Of a DNA stretch of 64,000 bases, positions 16,174 to 26,109 are shown one piece after another. Each line of letters opens with the position of its first letter. Position 1 is the first letter of the stretch. A program made the position numbers and the translations under genes. The stretch is from Devosia insulae DS-56 (GTDB lineage: Bacteria > Pseudomonadota > Alphaproteobacteria > Rhizobiales > Devosiaceae), in assembly GCF_000970465.2 (NCBI RefSeq), contig NZ_LAJE02000257.1, positions 1-64,000 on the forward strand. The letters are read 5' to 3'. A model generated the notes under the pieces. The model did no database searches, was not told where the DNA came from, and saw only the letters and a list, made by a program, of their open reading frames with translations.

Positions 16174-17670
16174 TCACGCCATCGTCGGCATCTGATACTG
16201 CGCGCCGTTGCGGATGCCCGACGGCCAGCGGGCGGTGACCGTCTTGGTGCGGGTCCAGAAGCGGATCGAGTCGGTGCCGTGCTGGTTGAGATCGCCGAAG
16301 GATGAGGCCTTCCAGCCGCCGAACGAGTGGTAAGCGAGGGGCACGGGGACCGGCACGTTGATGCCGACCATGCCGATATTGATGCGCGAGGCGAAGTCGC
16401 GGGCAGTGTCGCCGTCGCGGGTGAAGATGGCGACGCCATTGCCATAGGCGTGGCGCATGGGCAGGCCCAGGGCTTCCTCGTAGCTTTGGGCGCGCACCAC
16501 CGAGAGCACCGGGCCGAAGATTTCGTCGCGGTAGATGTCCATGTCCTCGGTGACCCGGTCGAACAGGGTGGGGCCGACGAAGAAGCCGTTCTCATAACCC
16601 TGCAGCGCGAAGCCGCGGCCGTCGACGACGAGCTCCGCCCCTTGCTCCAACCCCTTTTCAATGTAGCCAAGCACGCGCCGGCGGGCGTCGGCGCTGATCA
16701 GCGGCCCCATTTCGGAGGCGGGATCCGCGGCGGGGCCGACCTTCAGCCGCTCGACGCGGTGCTGGAGCGCCGCGACCAGCCGGTCGCCGGTCGCCTCGCC
16801 CACCGGGACGGCGACGGAGATGGCCATGCAGCGCTCGCCGGCAGAACCGTAGCCGGCCCCCATCAGCGCGTCGGCGGCCTTGTCGATATCGGCATCGGGC
16901 ATGACGATCATGTGGTTCTTGGCGCCGCCAAAGGCCTGCACGCGCTTGCCCTCGGCGGCGGCGCCGGCATAGACGGCGCGGGCGATCGGGGTCGAGCCGA
17001 CAAAGCTGATACCGGCGATATCGGGGTGGGCGATGATCGCCTCCACCGCGGACTTGCCGCCATTGACGACGTTCAGCACGCCGGGCGGCAGCCCGGCTTC
17101 GAGCATCAGTTCGGCGAGCCGCAGCGGCACTGACGGGGCGCGCTCGGAGGGTTTCAGGATGAAGGCGTTGCCGGCGGCGATGGCTGGGGCGAACATCCAG
17201 AGCGGGATCATCGCCGGGAAGTTGAATGGCGTGATGCCGGCGCCGACCCCAAGCGGCTGGCGCATCGAATACATGTCGATGCCGGGCCCGGCCCCCTCGG
17301 TGAACTCGCCCTTCAGCAGATGCGGCGCACCGGCGACGAACTCGGCGACCTCGAGCCCGCGCTGCAGATCGCCGCGAGCATCGTCAATGGTCTTGCCGTG
17401 TTCGGACGAGAGCAGCGCCGCCAGCGCATCCATCTCGCGGTGCATCAGGGCGACGAAGCCGAACATCACGCGAGCGCGGCGCTGCGGGTTGGTGGCGGCC
17501 CAGGCCGGCTGGGCCGCCAGCGCCGCCTGCACCGCCGCATCGATCTCGGCGACGCCGGCGAGCCCGACGCGAGCCTCTACCTCGCCGGTGGCCGGATCGA
17601 AGACGTCGCTGAACGCTTCGCTGCTGCCGGCGACAGACTTGCCGCCGATGAAATGACCGATGGTCCGCAT
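16174..17670 (-). CDS. mmsA: methylmalonate-semialdehyde dehydrogenase (CoA-acylating)
   Basis: 498 aa, normal for MmsA/IolA. Aldehyde dehydrogenase fold with nucleophile C281 (YGSAGERCMA), the ITPFNFP loop around N150, and FGGAKNH (248-253) where ordinary aldehyde dehydrogenases have the general-base Glu; that change is the mark of the CoA-dependent MMSDH branch. It converts methylmalonate semialdehyde or malonate semialdehyde to propionyl-CoA or acetyl-CoA with NAD+, in valine and inositol breakdown. No mmsB or iol genes are alongside. The divergent LysR gene 93 bp away is the likely regulator. Confidence 0.93.
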   Translation of the reverse strand: MRTIGHFIGGKSVAGSSEAFSDVFDPATGEVEARVGLAGVAEIDAAVQAALAAQPAWAATNPQRRARVMFGFVALMHREMDALAALLSSEHGKTIDDARGDLQRGLEVAEFVAGAPHLLKGEFTEGAGPGIDMYSMRQPLGVGAGITPFNFPAMIPLWMFAPAIAAGNAFILKPSERAPSVPLRLAELMLEAGLPPGVLNVVNGGKSAVEAIIAHPDIAGISFVGSTPIARAVYAGAAAEGKRVQAFGGAKNHMIVMPDADIDKAADALMGAGYGSAGERCMAISVAVPVGEATGDRLVAALQHRVERLKVGPAADPASEMGPLISADARRRVLGYIEKGLEQGAELVVDGRGFALQGYENGFFVGPTLFDRVTEDMDIYRDEIFGPVLSVVRAQSYEEALGLPMRHAYGNGVAIFTRDGDTARDFASRINIGMVGINVPVPVPLAYHSFGGWKASSFGDLNQHGTDSIRFWTRTKTVTARWPSGIRNGAQYQMPTMA

Positions 17671-17763
17671 GGCATCCTCCTTGTTGCCAGACGGTCATCG
17701 CCCTACAATCAGCGCAGAACAATCGCCAAGAACTCACATCTGTTGTGCATGGAGTAATGCTCG

Positions 17764-18645
17764 ATGAACTGGGACGATGTCAGGGTGTTTCTCGCCGTGG
17801 TGCGCAACGGGCAGTTGCTCGGGGCTGCCCGAGCGCTCGGGATCAACCACGCTACGGCGGCGCGCCGGATCGATGCGCTGGAGGCGTCGCTGTCGACCAC
17901 GCTGCTGGTGCGGCGGACCAACGGCACCAGCCTCTCGGCCGAAGGCGAAAAGTTCCTGCCCTTCGCCGAGCGGATGGAAAGCGAGATGCTGGGTGCGCAG
18001 GAGGCGGTGGCGGCGCGTGACCTGGCGCTCAGCGGCACCGTCCGCATCGGCGCGCCGGACGGGTTCGGCGTCGGCTACCTGGCGCCGCGACTCGGGGCGC
18101 TGGCGGAAAAGTATCCGGGGCTGCGGCTCGAGCTGGTGCCGGTGCCGCGCACCTTCTCGCTGTCGCGGCGCGAGGCCGACATCGCGGTGACGCTGGAGCT
18201 ACCGCGTGAGGGCCGGCTCAAGGCGCGCAAGCTGGTGGACTATACGCTCGGGCTCTACGCCACGACGGCTTACCTCGCCAACCGCCCGGCCCCGGCAACG
18301 GCCGAGGAGCTGCAGCAGCACCGGCTGGTCGGCTATGTCGACGACCTGATCTTTTCGCCGGCGCTCGACTACACCACCGAGGTGCTGAAGGGCTGGACTT
18401 CGGACCTTTCAGTGTCATCCGCCCTCGGTCAGTTCGAGGCGGTGCGGGCCGGCTCGGGCATCGGCATCCTCCACAGCTTCATGGCGCGGCGGGACACGAC
18501 GCTCCACCGCGTGCTGCCCCAGATTGTGCTGCAGCGCGCCTATTGGCTGGTGGTGCATGAAGACCTCAGGGCGCTGAGACGGGTCGCGGTGGTGGCCGAT
18601 TACCTCGCCGGGATCGTTGCCGCGGACCGGGCGATTTTCAGCTGA
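17764..18645 (+). CDS. LysR-family transcriptional regulator (divergent from mmsA)
   Basis: 293 aa. N-terminal winged HTH (WDDVRVFLAVVRNGQLLGAARALGINHATAARRIDALEASL, residues 3-45) with the usual linker helix, then a periplasmic-binding-like effector domain (SGTVRIGAPDGFGVGYLAPRLG, 90-290). Divergent placement next to mmsA suggests control of that gene. The effector is unknown. Confidence 0.9.
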   Translation: MNWDDVRVFLAVVRNGQLLGAARALGINHATAARRIDALEASLSTTLLVRRTNGTSLSAEGEKFLPFAERMESEMLGAQEAVAARDLALSGTVRIGAPDGFGVGYLAPRLGALAEKYPGLRLELVPVPRTFSLSRREADIAVTLELPREGRLKARKLVDYTLGLYATTAYLANRPAPATAEELQQHRLVGYVDDLIFSPALDYTTEVLKGWTSDLSVSSALGQFEAVRAGSGIGILHSFMARRDTTLHRVLPQIVLQRAYWLVVHEDLRALRRVAVVADYLAGIVAADRAIFS

Positions 18646-18659
18646 TCCGCCGATCATTC

Positions 18660-18690
18660 TTGCAATAAATTTCAATCACTGAATTATCTT
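18660..18690 (+). promoter_or_regulatory. possible promoter of the sugar catabolic operon
   Basis: TTGCAA (18660-18665) and an AT-rich -10-like region AATTATCTT (18682-18690) lie in an unusually AT-rich patch, 135 bp before the substrate-binding protein start. Neither hexamer is a strong consensus. The 180-bp gap here is the only long non-coding region in front of the operon, so operators for the SorC-type regulator should also be here. Confidence 0.3.
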
Positions 18691-18825
18691 GACGGTCAAT
18701 CGGCCCTCACGCAATGGTCGCGACGCCACGGGTTCGGAGGAGCCCCGGCTTCCAGTTATCGACCACCGGCCAGCGGGCCGGCGGCACCAAACCGTTGGAG
18801 CTGGCTTCGGCCAGAGGGAGGAAAC

Positions 18826-19854
18826 TTGCGCAAAATTCTGAGCACGCTCGCGATCGCAGCGGCTGCCCCGGTCCTGATGGCCGGTTACGCCACTGCCGAA
18901 ACTGCCAACCCGTTCAAGTGCGAGCCGGGTGAGAAATACGTGATGAACGTCATGGTCTCGGGGGTCGAGTACTGGTTCCCGGTCTACGAGATGTTCAAGC
19001 AGGCCGGCCAGCAGTTCGGCTGCGAGACCGCCTATACCGGCACGCCCGAATACGACGTCAACAAGCAGATCGCCAGCTTCGACCAGGCGCTGGCGCAGAA
19101 CCCGGCCGGCATCCTTGTGCACCCGATGAACTCCGACCCGTTCATCGAGCCGATCAACCGCGCCGTGGACCAGGGCACGGCAGTCGTGACCTTCGCGGCG
19201 GACTCGCCGAACTCGAAGCGCGTCAGCTTCATCACCTCCGACAACCTCGCCGAGGGCACCTACGCGGCTGACGCCGTGGCCGAGGCCATGGGCGGCAAGG
19301 GCGAATATGCCGTGCTCGAGAATCCCGGCCAGGACAATCACGACAAGCGCGTCGCGGCGTTCATCACTCGCATGGAAGCCAAGTGGCCCGACATGAAGCT
19401 GGTCGGCCGCGCCGCATCCAACCAGGATCCGACCAAGGCGTACCAGGCGGTGCTGAGCCTGATCCAGGCCAACCCTGAGCTCGGCGCAGTGTTCATGCCG
19501 GAGGCCAATTCGGCGATCGGCGCGGCGCAGGCCAGCAAGGAGAATGGCAGCAAGGTCCGCGTCATGCTGGCCGACGTCAACGCCAACATCCTCGACATGA
19601 TCAAGGCCGGCGAGATCTTCGGCTCGGTGAACCCCAACCAGGGCATGCAGGGCTATATGGGCTTCATGCTGCTGTGGCTGGCCAACCACCCCGACCTGAT
19701 CGACCCGATGAACGATACCGCCCGCTCGGGCAAGAACGGCATGGCCGTGCCGTTCGTCGACAATGGCTTCTCGATCGTCACCGCCGAAAACGCCGACGAC
19801 TTCTACTGGGACAAGTACCTGAAGCGCCGCGGCACCAAGGGCATCGAAGAGTAA
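18826..19854 (+). CDS. sugar ABC transporter substrate-binding protein
   Basis: 342 aa from a TTG at 18826 with a strong GAGGGAGG site just upstream. Signal peptide at residues 1-24 (MRKILSTLAIAAAAPVLMAGYATA). The mature part is a Peripla_BP_4 (RbsB/XylF-like) sugar-binding fold: YMVNVM-like first strand, DQALAQNPAGILVHPMNSDPF, GEYAVLENPGQDNHDKR and VMLADVNANILDMIKAGEI. First gene of the operon; the ligand is inferred to be a polyol or rare sugar from the downstream enzymes. A strong hairpin after the gene probably raises its expression relative to the ATPase and permease genes. Confidence 0.92.
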   Translation: MRKILSTLAIAAAAPVLMAGYATAETANPFKCEPGEKYVMNVMVSGVEYWFPVYEMFKQAGQQFGCETAYTGTPEYDVNKQIASFDQALAQNPAGILVHPMNSDPFIEPINRAVDQGTAVVTFAADSPNSKRVSFITSDNLAEGTYAADAVAEAMGGKGEYAVLENPGQDNHDKRVAAFITRMEAKWPDMKLVGRAASNQDPTKAYQAVLSLIQANPELGAVFMPEANSAIGAAQASKENGSKVRVMLADVNANILDMIKAGEIFGSVNPNQGMQGYMGFMLLWLANHPDLIDPMNDTARSGKNGMAVPFVDNGFSIVTAENADDFYWDKYLKRRGTKGIEE

Positions 19855-19864
19855 CAGGCGACAC

Positions 19865-19888
19865 CCGGGGCGCCTGCGGGCGCCCCGG
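19865..19888 (+). terminator. strong intercistronic hairpin after the binding-protein gene
   Basis: CCGGGGCGCC (19865-19874), loop TGCG, GGCGCCCCGG (19879-19888): a perfect 10-bp stem. It is followed by only a weak T-rich patch (TGTTCTTT). In ABC operons such elements usually stabilise the upstream message or attenuate the rest. Confidence 0.55.
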
Positions 19889-19911
19889 ACTGTTCTTTAG
19901 GGGAGGACGAT

Positions 19912-21423
19912 ATGAGTGGCGGCAACGTCCTCGAAATCCGCAAGATTTCCAAGCATTTCGGCGCCGTGCAGGCGCTGGCCGAAGTCGACTTCATGCTGGA
20001 GCGCGGCGAGATCCATGCGCTCTGCGGTGAGAATGGTGCCGGCAAATCGACGCTGATGAACATCGTCGCCGGCATCCTCGCCCCATCAAGCGGCGAAATC
20101 CGGCTCGAGGGCCTGCCGGTCCATATCGGCTCGCCGGCTGAGGCGCAGCGGCTCGGCATCGGGCTGGTGCACCAGGAAATCGCGCTCTGCAAGGACGCGA
20201 CGGTGGCCGAAAACATCCTGATGGCGGCGACCAACGCCCGCCGCGCCCCGCTGATGAATTTTTCCGAGCTCAACCGCACCGCCCAGAAGGTGATGAACCG
20301 GCTGGCGCCGATCCCGGTGACGCGGCGGGTTGGTGCGCTCTCCATTTCCAACCAGCAACTGGTCGAGATCGCCAAGGCGCTGACGCTCGACTGCCGCGTG
20401 CTGATCTTCGACGAGCCGACCGCGGCGCTGACCGAAGCCGAGACGCAGGCCCTGTTCTGCATTATCCGCGGGCTCAAACAGCGCGGCATCTCGATCATCT
20501 ATATCTCGCACCGGATGGCCGAAATCTTCGCGCTCTGCGATCGGGTCACGGTGTTCCGCGACGGGCGGTACGTCTCGACCGACCGCATCGCCGAGGTGAC
20601 GCCGGACCACGTGGTGCGCCGCATGGTCGGCCGCGAAATCACCCAGCTCTACCCCGAAAAGCTCGCCGGGGAGCCCGGCGCGCCGCTGCTCGAAGTGGAG
20701 CGGCTCAGCGATGGGGCACAGTTCAGCGACGTTTCCTTCACGCTCAGGCGCGGCGAAATCCTTGGCCTAGGCGGCCTGATCGGGGCCGGCCGGACGGAGA
20801 TCGCGCTCGGCGTCTGCGGGCTCGCCCCGACCACCCAGGGCAGCATCCGCGTCGACGGCCAGCCGGTCGCCATTGCCGACTACACCGACGCGATCCGGGC
20901 GGGCATCGTCTACCTGTCGGAAGACCGCAAGCACTCGGGCGTGTTTCTCGACCTCTCGATCGCCGCCAATGTCTCGGCGCTCGACCTGAGGAAGCTGACA
21001 CGGAACGGGCTGGTCGACCGGCGGCTCGAGCTGACCCAGGCCATCACCCTCTGCACCCGGCTGGGCGTGAAGATGGGCGCCATCGGCGATCCGGTCTCGT
21101 CGCTCTCCGGCGGCAACCAGCAGAAGGTGGCGATCGCCAAGCAGCTGTCGGTGAAGCCACGGGTGATCATCATGGACGAGCCGACCCGCGGCATCGACGT
21201 GGGCGCCAAATCCGAGATCCACAAGCTGCTGCGCGAGCTGGCGGCGGATGGCGTCGGCATCATCGTCATCTCGTCGGAGCTGCCCGAACTGCTCGGCATC
21301 AGCGACCGGGTGATCGTCATCCGCGGCGGCCGGATCGCCGGCGAAGTCACTGGAGCAATGACCGAGGAAGCGGTGATCCGCCTCGCCTCGGGTGTAGGAG
21401 GGAATTTCGCCGATGTCGCTTAG
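19912..21423 (+). CDS. sugar ABC transporter ATP-binding protein (two NBDs)
   Basis: 503 aa RbsA/XylG-type protein with two ATPase halves. NBD1: Walker [10 protein letters not shown] (about 40-48), [15 protein letters not shown] signature, Walker [14 protein letters not shown]2: degenerate Walker A region [10 protein letters not shown], signature [15 protein letters not shown], Walker [20 protein letters not shown] precedes the ATG. It overlaps the permease gene by 11 bp. Energises import with the neighbouring permease and binding protein. Confidence 0.95.
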   Translation: MSGGNVLEIRKISKHFGAVQALAEVDFMLERGEIHALCGENGAGKSTLMNIVAGILAPSSGEIRLEGLPVHIGSPAEAQRLGIGLVHQEIALCKDATVAENILMAATNARRAPLMNFSELNRTAQKVMNRLAPIPVTRRVGALSISNQQLVEIAKALTLDCRVLIFDEPTAALTEAETQALFCIIRGLKQRGISIIYISHRMAEIFALCDRVTVFRDGRYVSTDRIAEVTPDHVVRRMVGREITQLYPEKLAGEPGAPLLEVERLSDGAQFSDVSFTLRRGEILGLGGLIGAGRTEIALGVCGLAPTTQGSIRVDGQPVAIADYTDAIRAGIVYLSEDRKHSGVFLDLSIAANVSALDLRKLTRNGLVDRRLELTQAITLCTRLGVKMGAIGDPVSSLSGGNQQKVAIAKQLSVKPRVIIMDEPTRGIDVGAKSEIHKLLRELAADGVGIIVISSELPELLGISDRVIVIRGGRIAGEVTGAMTEEAVIRLASGVGGNFADVA

Positions 21424-22411
21424 CAAACAGGAAGAGCTGGTGGCGCCGCCGGTGCGAACCGGGTTGTCGCTGGGGCGGTTCGGCGCGATGCGCGAGGCCG
21501 GCCTGATCGTCATCATCCTCGCGCTCTGCGTGGCGATGAGCTTTGCCTCACCGCACTTCGCCACGTGGGGCAATGTGCGCGCCATGCTGATGAGCTTTTC
21601 GATCGAAGGCATCGTCGTGGTCGGCATGACGGTGCTGCTGATCGTCGGCGGCATCGATCTGGCGGTCGGCTCGGTGGTCTGCTTCGCCATGGTGGTCGGC
21701 GGCTCGATGTTCCTTATGGGGCTCGACCCGTGGACCGCGTGTCTTATCGCCATCGGCGCGAGCGCGCTGGTCGGCGCCGGCATGGGGTTCTTCGTTACCG
21801 TGGTCGGGCTCAACCACTTCATCACCTCGCTGGCGGCGATGGTGATCGTGCGCGGCCTCTGCCTCGTCATCACCAAGGGCACGCCGCTGTCGCTGTTCAC
21901 CCTGCCGCCCGAGTTCAAGGCGATCGGCCAGGGCGAGTTTAACGGCGTGCCCTACGTGATCATCATCTTCGTCGTGATCGTCGTGCTGTTCGATTTCCTG
22001 CTGCGCCGCGCCACGGCGTTCCGCAAGGTGTTCTACACCGGCTCGAACGAGAAGGCGGCCGAGTATTCCGGCATCCGCACCCGCCAGGTGAAGTTCTGGG
22101 TGACGGTGCTGTGCTCGACCCTCGCGGGGCTCGCCGGGGTTATCTACATGAGCCGGTTCGGCGCGGCGACACCGACCTTCGGGGTCGGCATGGAGCTCAA
22201 CATCATCGCAGCGGCGGTGATCGGGGGCGCTTCGCTCACCGGCGGCGCCGGCACCATCTTCGGCGCCATCCTCGGCATCGCGCTGCTCTCGGTGGTGACC
22301 TCGTCGCTGATCCTGCTCGATGTGTCGGTCTATTGGCAGGACATGATCAAGGGCTGCATCCTGTTGGCTGCCGTCTCGATCGATCATTTCCTCAACCGCC
22401 GGAAATCCTGA
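21413..22411 (+). CDS. sugar ABC transporter permease (RbsC-like)
   Basis: 332 aa, about 8-10 hydrophobic helices. RbsC family features: [18 protein letters not shown] at the N-terminus, [19 protein letters not shown] (residues 78-97) and [18 protein letters not shown] (274-292), the last being the coupling region for the ATPase. Overlaps the end of the ATPase gene by 11 bp, so it is translationally coupled. Confidence 0.94.
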   Translation: MSLSKQEELVAPPVRTGLSLGRFGAMREAGLIVIILALCVAMSFASPHFATWGNVRAMLMSFSIEGIVVVGMTVLLIVGGIDLAVGSVVCFAMVVGGSMFLMGLDPWTACLIAIGASALVGAGMGFFVTVVGLNHFITSLAAMVIVRGLCLVITKGTPLSLFTLPPEFKAIGQGEFNGVPYVIIIFVVIVVLFDFLLRRATAFRKVFYTGSNEKAAEYSGIRTRQVKFWVTVLCSTLAGLAGVIYMSRFGAATPTFGVGMELNIIAAAVIGGASLTGGAGTIFGAILGIALLSVVTSSLILLDVSVYWQDMIKGCILLAAVSIDHFLNRRKS

Positions 22412-22436
22412 CCTCCCGGCGAGAGAAAGTACTCCC

Positions 22437-23414
22437 ATGGCCCCCAGTTCCACCCGCGACGACATCGCCGCAGCCCGGCAGATGCATCAGGCGCTCGTCA
22501 TGCACTTCGTCGAGGGACAGACCCAGGCGGAAATCGCCACCGTGCTCGGCATCAGCCACGCCACCGTCAACCGGCTGATCAAGCGCGGCCGGGCGCTCGG
22601 GCTGGTCGAGATCAAGATCAAATCGCCGATCGAGCACCTGGTCGGCATCGAGGAACAGCTCTGCGCCATCGGCGGCATCAGCCGGGCCCTCGTCGCGCCG
22701 ACGGTGTCCGACAATCCGCAGACGACGCTGCAGAGCGTCGGTACCGTGGCGGCGAACCTGGTGCTCGACCTGATCAAGGATGGCGACCGGCTCTGCGTCA
22801 CCGGCGGCAAGGGGTTGAGCGCGCTGATTGCCGGGATCAAGCCACCCCGCCGCTACGATGTCGAAGTGGTGCCGGCGACCGGGCTGGTGCAGGGCAAACA
22901 CTATACCGACGTCAACCACATCGCGACGACGCTGGCCGACAAGCTGGGCGGCCGCGCCTACCAGATGCATGCGCCGCTGTTCGCCGACAGCGAGGCCGAA
23001 CGCAGCATGGTGATGAGCATGCGCTCGGTGGGCGACGTGCTCCGGCGGGCCCGGGAAGCCGATCTCGCCATCGTCGGCATCGGCTCGATCCTCAGCGACG
23101 ATTCCAGCTATTACGACCTGCTCCCCACCTCGTCGGACGACCGGCGGGATATCGAGCGCTCGGGAGCGGCGGGCGAATTGCTGGCGCACCTGATCGACGG
23201 CGACGGGCGGCTCGCCGACTACGCGCCCAACCGCAACCTCGTAGCGCTGACGCTCGAAGAGCTGGCCGGCATCCCGCATGCCATCGGCGTCGCCAGCGGC
23301 CCCAACAAGGCCGCGCCGATCCTCGCCGCCATGCGCGGCAACCATCTCGACACGCTGGTGACCGACGAGGCCACCGCCCGTAGCGTCATTGCCCTTTCCG
23401 AGGCCCGTTCGTGA
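22437..23414 (+). CDS. SorC-family sugar-binding transcriptional regulator
   Basis: 325 aa. N-terminal HTH (VEGQTQAEIATVLGISHATVNRLIKRGRALGLVEIKI, about 24-62), then the SorC/DeoR-type sugar-phosphate sensor domain (TVAANLVLDLIKDGDRLCVTGGKG; AREADLAIVGIGSI; IPHAIGVASGPNKA). EryD, regulator of erythritol operons, belongs to this family. Embedded in the operon, so probable local repressor with a pathway sugar phosphate as inducer. Overlaps the next start by 4 bp (GTGA). Confidence 0.9.
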   Translation: MAPSSTRDDIAAARQMHQALVMHFVEGQTQAEIATVLGISHATVNRLIKRGRALGLVEIKIKSPIEHLVGIEEQLCAIGGISRALVAPTVSDNPQTTLQSVGTVAANLVLDLIKDGDRLCVTGGKGLSALIAGIKPPRRYDVEVVPATGLVQGKHYTDVNHIATTLADKLGGRAYQMHAPLFADSEAERSMVMSMRSVGDVLRRAREADLAIVGIGSILSDDSSYYDLLPTSSDDRRDIERSGAAGELLAHLIDGDGRLADYAPNRNLVALTLEELAGIPHAIGVASGPNKAAPILAAMRGNHLDTLVTDEATARSVIALSEARS

Positions 23415-24397
23415 CTCAATTGACCCGCCTGATCGGCCGTTCCGGCATCTCCGCATCGGCCGTCGGCCTCGGTACCTGGGCCATCGGCGGCTGGATGTGG
23501 GGCGGCACCGACGAAGCCGCCGCGATCAAGGCGATCGAAGCCTCGATCGATGCCGGTATCTCGCTGATCGACACCGCCCCGGCCTACGGCCTCGGCCGCA
23601 GCGAGGAACTGGTCGGCGCGGCGATCCGCGGCAAGCGCGACCAGGTGGTGATCGCCACCAAATGCGGGCTCAACTGGCAGCACGGCAAGGGCAACCACTT
23701 CTTCGACGAAGCCAATAAGCCCGTGCACCGCTATCTTGGCGCCGACGGCATCGCCTGGGAGGTCGAGCAGAGCCTCAAGCGCCTCGGCACCGACCATATC
23801 GACCTTTACATCACCCATTGGCAGGATCCGACCACCCCGGTCGCCGAGACGATGGCGGCTCTGCTCGCGCTGAAGCAGGCCGGCAAGATCCGGGCGATCG
23901 GGGCGAGCAACCTCGATGCCGCGGAGCTTTCGCGTTATGTGGCCGCCGGCCAGCTCGACGCGATCCAGGAGCGCTACTCGATGCTCGATCGGGGCATCGA
24001 GCAGACGCTGTTGCCGATCGCGGCACAGCACCAGGTGGCGACGCTCAGCTATTCCTCGCTGGCGCTGGGGCTGCTCACCGGCACGGTGTCGGCAGAGCGC
24101 CAGTTCACCGGCGACGACCAGCGACGCGATGACCCGCGCTTTTCGGTCGAGAACCGGCGCCATGCGCAGGGTTTTGCAGCCGAGATCGCGCCGCTCGCGT
24201 CAGCCAGGGGCGCCAGCGTGGCGCAGCTGGTGATCGCCTGGACGCTGCAGCAGCCCGGCATCACGTTTGCGCTCTGCGGAGCGCGCAACCCGGCGCAGGC
24301 GATCGACAATGCGCGCGCTGGTGAGCTAGCGCTCGGCAGCGACGAGCTGGCGGTGATCGACCGGGCGGCAGCCCAGCACCTCGTGGCCATCGCATGA
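23411..24397 (+). CDS. aldo/keto reductase
   Basis: 328 aa from a GTG at 23411 overlapping the regulator stop. Catalytic tetrad visible: D54 and Y59 (LIDTAPAYG), K84 (VIATKCG), H136 (LYITHWQDP). NADP-binding end with FALCGARNPAQAIDNARAG near 290. It would interconvert a sugar carbonyl and a polyol hydroxyl in this pathway. Overlaps the following gene by 4 bp (ATGA). Confidence 0.92.
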   Translation: MTQLTRLIGRSGISASAVGLGTWAIGGWMWGGTDEAAAIKAIEASIDAGISLIDTAPAYGLGRSEELVGAAIRGKRDQVVIATKCGLNWQHGKGNHFFDEANKPVHRYLGADGIAWEVEQSLKRLGTDHIDLYITHWQDPTTPVAETMAALLALKQAGKIRAIGASNLDAAELSRYVAAGQLDAIQERYSMLDRGIEQTLLPIAAQHQVATLSYSSLALGLLTGTVSAERQFTGDDQRRDDPRFSVENRRHAQGFAAEIAPLASARGASVAQLVIAWTLQQPGITFALCGARNPAQAIDNARAGELALGSDELAVIDRAAAQHLVAIA

Positions 24398-26109
24398 ACC
24401 GGGCGGACAGCATCGCGCGCCTCAAGGCCCGACCCGCCATGTCGGTTCTGGTGATCGGCGGCGGCATCAACGGCATCTCGGTCTATCGCGAGCTCGCGCT
24501 CAACGGCGTCGACGTGGTGCTGGCCGAAAAATCCGACTTCTGCTCGGGGGCGAGCGCGGCGCTGTCGCGCATGGTGCATGGCGGGCTGCGCTATCTCGAG
24601 AACGGCGAATTCAAGCTGGTGCGCGAGAGCCTCCTGGAGCGCGACCGACTGCTGCAGAACGCCCCGCATTTCGTGGCGCCGCTGCCGACCACGGTGCCGA
24701 TCTTCGATACGTTTTCGGGGCTGCTCAACGGCGCCTTCCGCTTCCTCGGGCTGACCCGGCAACCGGCGCGGCGCGGCGCAGTGGTCATCAAGGCCGGGCT
24801 GACGCTCTACGACCTGTTCACCGGGGGCCGGCGGGCCCTGCCGGCGCATGAATTTCGTTCACGCAATTCGACTCTCAAGCGCTGGCCGGCGCTCAACCCG
24901 GCGGTCACCGCATCGGCGACCTATTTCGACGCTTGGGTGAGCCGGCCGGAGCGGCTCGGCATCGAGATGCTGCGCGATGCGGCGGGTGACAATGCCATTG
25001 CGCTCAACCACGCGGAGATTGCCCGCGAGGCTGGCGGGCTGGTGCTGCGCGACCGCATCGACGGTACCAGCGTGCCGATCGCGCCACAGTTGATCATCAA
25101 CGCCACCGGCGGCTGGATCGACCTCACCAATGCCGCCATCGGCGCCAGCAATGCCCCGATGCTGGGCGGCACCAAGGGCTCGCACCTGGTGGTCGCCAAT
25201 GCCGAGCTCACCCAGGCGCTCGACGGGCATATGGTCTACTATGAGAACGAGGACGGCCGGATCTGCATCGTCTTTCCCTATCTCGGCAATGTGCTGGTCG
25301 GCTCGACCGACATTCGCGTCGATGATCCGGACAGCGTGCGCTGCGACGACGATGAGCGCGACTATATCCTCGCTTCGCTGGCCCAGGTGTTCCCGACCAT
25401 CCACATTGCGCATGACGAGATCGTCTTCCGCTTTGCCGGCGTGCGGCCGCTGCCGGCCAGCGCCGACAGCGTCACCGGCCGCATTCCGCGCGATCACTTC
25501 TGCCAGATGCTCGAGGGCGCGATCCCGACGCTCTGCATGATCGGTGGCAAGTGGACCACCTTCCGCTCGTTCGGCGCGCTGGCGGCCGACATGGTGCTCG
25601 AGCGCCTCGGACTGGTTCGCACCGCCGATACCGAGGACCTGCCGATCGGTGGCGGCCGCGACTTTCCCGCCGATCCCGGCGCCTGGTCGGCGACGGTGGC
25701 CGAGGATACCGGCGTTGCGCCGGGCCGCGTCGCCGAACTGCTGGAACGCTACGGCACCGGCGCAAAGCCGGTAGCCGTCGAGATCGGCAGCGGCAGCGAC
25801 CAGCCCATCCCGGGCACCGGCTATTCGCGCCGCGAAATCGACCACCTGATCCGTACCGAGCAGGTGGAGACGCTCGCCGACTTGCTGCTGCGCCGCACCA
25901 CCATCGCCATTACCGGCGCGCTGTCGATGGCCGCCATCGACGCGACGCTGGCGCAGTTGGGCCAGCTGAAGGGCTGGGATACCGCCCGGTGCACCGCAGC
26001 CCGCGCCGCGTGTCTCGCCGAGCTCGCCGATCGGCACGGGCTCGACGAAGCCACCCTCATTTCTCGCAATCCAGGGACCGCCGAATGGCAAACCACAAAG
26101 TCCGCATGA
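24394..26109 (+). CDS. FAD-dependent polyol-phosphate/glycerol-3-phosphate dehydrogenase (GlpD/EryB-like)
   Basis: 571 aa. N-terminal dinucleotide fold VIGGGINGIS (residues 20-29), then the DAO-family motifs SRMVHGGLRYLE and NATGGWIDLTN, and a C-terminal GlpD-type domain (IDHLIRTEQVETLADLLLRRT). GlpD oxidises glycerol-3-phosphate at the membrane; EryB, in the same family, oxidises erythritol phosphate. The operon has an FGGY kinase and a SorC regulator as erythritol operons do, so a polyol-phosphate substrate is likely, but eryC, tpiB and rpiB equivalents are missing. Overlaps the aldolase gene by 25 bp. Confidence 0.88.
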   Translation: MNRADSIARLKARPAMSVLVIGGGINGISVYRELALNGVDVVLAEKSDFCSGASAALSRMVHGGLRYLENGEFKLVRESLLERDRLLQNAPHFVAPLPTTVPIFDTFSGLLNGAFRFLGLTRQPARRGAVVIKAGLTLYDLFTGGRRALPAHEFRSRNSTLKRWPALNPAVTASATYFDAWVSRPERLGIEMLRDAAGDNAIALNHAEIAREAGGLVLRDRIDGTSVPIAPQLIINATGGWIDLTNAAIGASNAPMLGGTKGSHLVVANAELTQALDGHMVYYENEDGRICIVFPYLGNVLVGSTDIRVDDPDSVRCDDDERDYILASLAQVFPTIHIAHDEIVFRFAGVRPLPASADSVTGRIPRDHFCQMLEGAIPTLCMIGGKWTTFRSFGALAADMVLERLGLVRTADTEDLPIGGGRDFPADPGAWSATVAEDTGVAPGRVAELLERYGTGAKPVAVEIGSGSDQPIPGTGYSRREIDHLIRTEQVETLADLLLRRTTIAITGALSMAAIDATLAQLGQLKGWDTARCTAARAACLAELADRHGLDEATLISRNPGTAEWQTTKSA